The notes beneath the pieces are model-generated. The model ran no database searches and was not told the DNA's origin. It saw nothing but the letters and a program-made list of their open reading frames with translations. A stretch of DNA of 64,000 bases from Anaerolentibacter hominis (GTDB lineage: Bacteria; Bacillota; Clostridia; Lachnospirales; Lachnospiraceae), in contig NZ_JAWDIX010000001.1 in NCBI RefSeq assembly GCF_032380675.1, positions 1,426,001-1,490,000 of the forward strand, given 5' to 3'. Positions 62,951 to 64,000 of this stretch are shown here, one piece after another. The position numbers were made by a program, and so were the translations under genes. The number at the start of each line of letters is the position of its first letter. Position 1 is the first letter of the stretch.

Positions 62951-64000
62951 TTATACGGGCTGCGGTATGTCACCCACAACCTCCTGCCCGCGTGCCCGGC
63001 AGTAGTTTTCCCACATCGTTACCAGTTCTCCGTCCAGTTTACCCTCCCGGACCATTTCATTCAGAATCACAAGCGCCTTTTCTTCCGGAATCGCTTTCTT
63101 ATAGGGACGGTCGGCGCTGGTAAGCGAGTCGTAGATATCCAGGATACAGATCATCCTGGAACCGTGGCAGAGTTCTTCACTGCTTAGATGCCCCGGATAT
63201 CCGGAACCATTTAAATACTCATGATGCTGCCCTGCCAGCACGGGAACCAGGCTGTATTTATCACCGAAGTGGATCTGTTCCAGCATTTTAGAAGTCATAA
63301 CAACATGATTTTCCATGATCCTGCGTTCCGTCTGAGTCAGCGTACCCTTCCGGATGCACAGGTTATCCAGCTCCTTCTCTGTAAGATAATCATGTCTTCT
63401 GCCTTCCTGGTCAATATAGAAATGTCCGGCCATTTCCCGTGAAAGGGCAATGCTCTCATCGTCCAGAAAGGGAGCTGTATCCATCCACACAATCTTCTTT
63501 TCCATTCTGTCCAGATAAGAATCCTCAGCCTGCCATTTTTCCCGGCTGGTCCTTCCTTCCAGATAGTCAATTTTCCCCCAGGCCCGGATCAGCTCCAGCC
63601 TGTTTAAGACAGTTCCCAGCTCCGGGTCCATCCGGGTTGATTTATTAATTACTTCCAGCGGAATAATCAATTTCCCGATATCATGCAGCATGGCGGCCAT
63701 AACAATCTGTTCTCGTTCCTCTTCCGTAAAGAACAAATCACTTTTTTCCTGCCGGTTCTGTTCATTGATATAATCCACCAGTTCTCCTGCATACTGTGCC
63801 ACATGCTTCGTATGATTGGCATTGTAAGGAGTCCTCTCGTCGATCGCGGTCGTAAAGGCCGATACCATAGAGTTTAGCAGATCTTTCATATCATCCATAT
63901 GACGCATGTTAGCCATCGTTACCGCCGCCTCTGATGCCAGAGAATAGATTATGTATTCATACTTTCGCTCAAAGGCAACGATATTCCCGTCCGGGTCCAT
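62951..64000 (-). CDS. HD-GYP domain protein (N-terminus beyond window)
   Basis: At least 350 residues; the frame is open at the right edge, and the ATG at 64000 may be internal. Its first 35 residues look like the end of a GAF-type sensory domain. HD-GYP runs from about 45: HTKHVAQYAG, MLHDIGKL and HHEYLNGSGYP. Proteins of this family hydrolyse cyclic di-GMP or related dinucleotides. An unusual insert of about 90 residues lies between HDIGKL and the GYP motif (WGKIDYLEGRTSREKWQ). It lies 40 bases upstream of the SLH/NHL gene. Confidence 0.88.
   Translation of the reverse strand: MDPDGNIVAFERKYEYIIYSLASEAAVTMANMRHMDDMKDLLNSMVSAFTTAIDERTPYNANHTKHVAQYAGELVDYINEQNRQEKSDLFFTEEEREQIVMAAMLHDIGKLIIPLEVINKSTRMDPELGTVLNRLELIRAWGKIDYLEGRTSREKWQAEDSYLDRMEKKIVWMDTAPFLDDESIALSREMAGHFYIDQEGRRHDYLTEKELDNLCIRKGTLTQTERRIMENHVVMTSKMLEQIHFGDKYSLVPVLAGQHHEYLNGSGYPGHLSSEELCHGSRMICILDIYDSLTSADRPYKKAIPEEKALVILNEMVREGKLDGELVTMWENYCRARGQEVVGDIPQPV

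Overview
The window is chromosomal DNA from an endospore-forming Gram-positive anaerobe of the Clostridia, most likely Lachnospiraceae. This is judged from spoIVA, the fused CoA-disulfide reductase/rhodanese gene, the TIGR03960/TIGR03936 radical-SAM pair beside RNase G and rplU-prp-rpmA, DivIVA/SepF/YlmH/YggS in a row, frequent TTG starts with strong GGAGG sites, and sigma-A type promoters. No species can be named from the sequence alone. No rRNA, tRNA, CRISPR array, prophage or insertion sequence was seen. Almost everything is core genome; the accessory material lies mainly at the two ends and among secreted proteins.

Layout. 1-445: partial HD-domain hydrolase (minus). 551-4382: a small membrane protein and a giant multi-domain protein of unknown function. 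4407-8837: operon of two radical-SAM family proteins, RNase G/E and a YbaK-type deacylase. 8954-10068: L21-Prp-L27 operon with promoter, probable leader and terminator. 10183-13427: obgE-yhbY-nadD-yqeK-rsfS, a ribosome-assembly/NAD operon. 13456-14139: lexA under its own SOS box. 14262-15020: orphan LytTR response regulator (minus). 15302-17486: CoA-disulfide reductase/rhodanese and thioredoxin. 17492-19347: tyrosine recombinase overlapping a TtcA-type tRNA thiolase (minus). 19462-24835: structured leader and two secreted envelope proteins, an amidase and a GHL10 hydrolase.

From 24853 to the end every recognised gene is on the minus strand: DUF554, a membrane protein and an orphan BlaI; RluA-type pseudouridine synthase, lspA and aroB; divIVA-ylmH-sepF-yggS and an HlyD-like protein (division and envelope); a small P-loop protein; minCDE-rodA-mgsA-DD-carboxypeptidase; radC-mreBCD-PBP2 (cell shape); a methionine gamma-lyase family enzyme; miaA-mutL-mutS-rnhA and a membrane-anchored MutS paralogue; an SH3/NlpC-P60 endopeptidase; spoIVA; and a surface/signalling group (FecR-domain repeat protein, SLH plus NHL-propeller protein, truncated HD-GYP protein).

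The dominant theme is envelope growth, division and spore-coat assembly, with DNA repair and ribosome maturation beside it. No complete new defence or mobile system is visible. The best candidates for undescribed biology are the giant protein at 954-4382, the FecR/SLH-NHL/HD-GYP group at 58672-64000, the structured leader of the amidase gene, and the orphan BlaI with operator-like half-sites on its own promoter.
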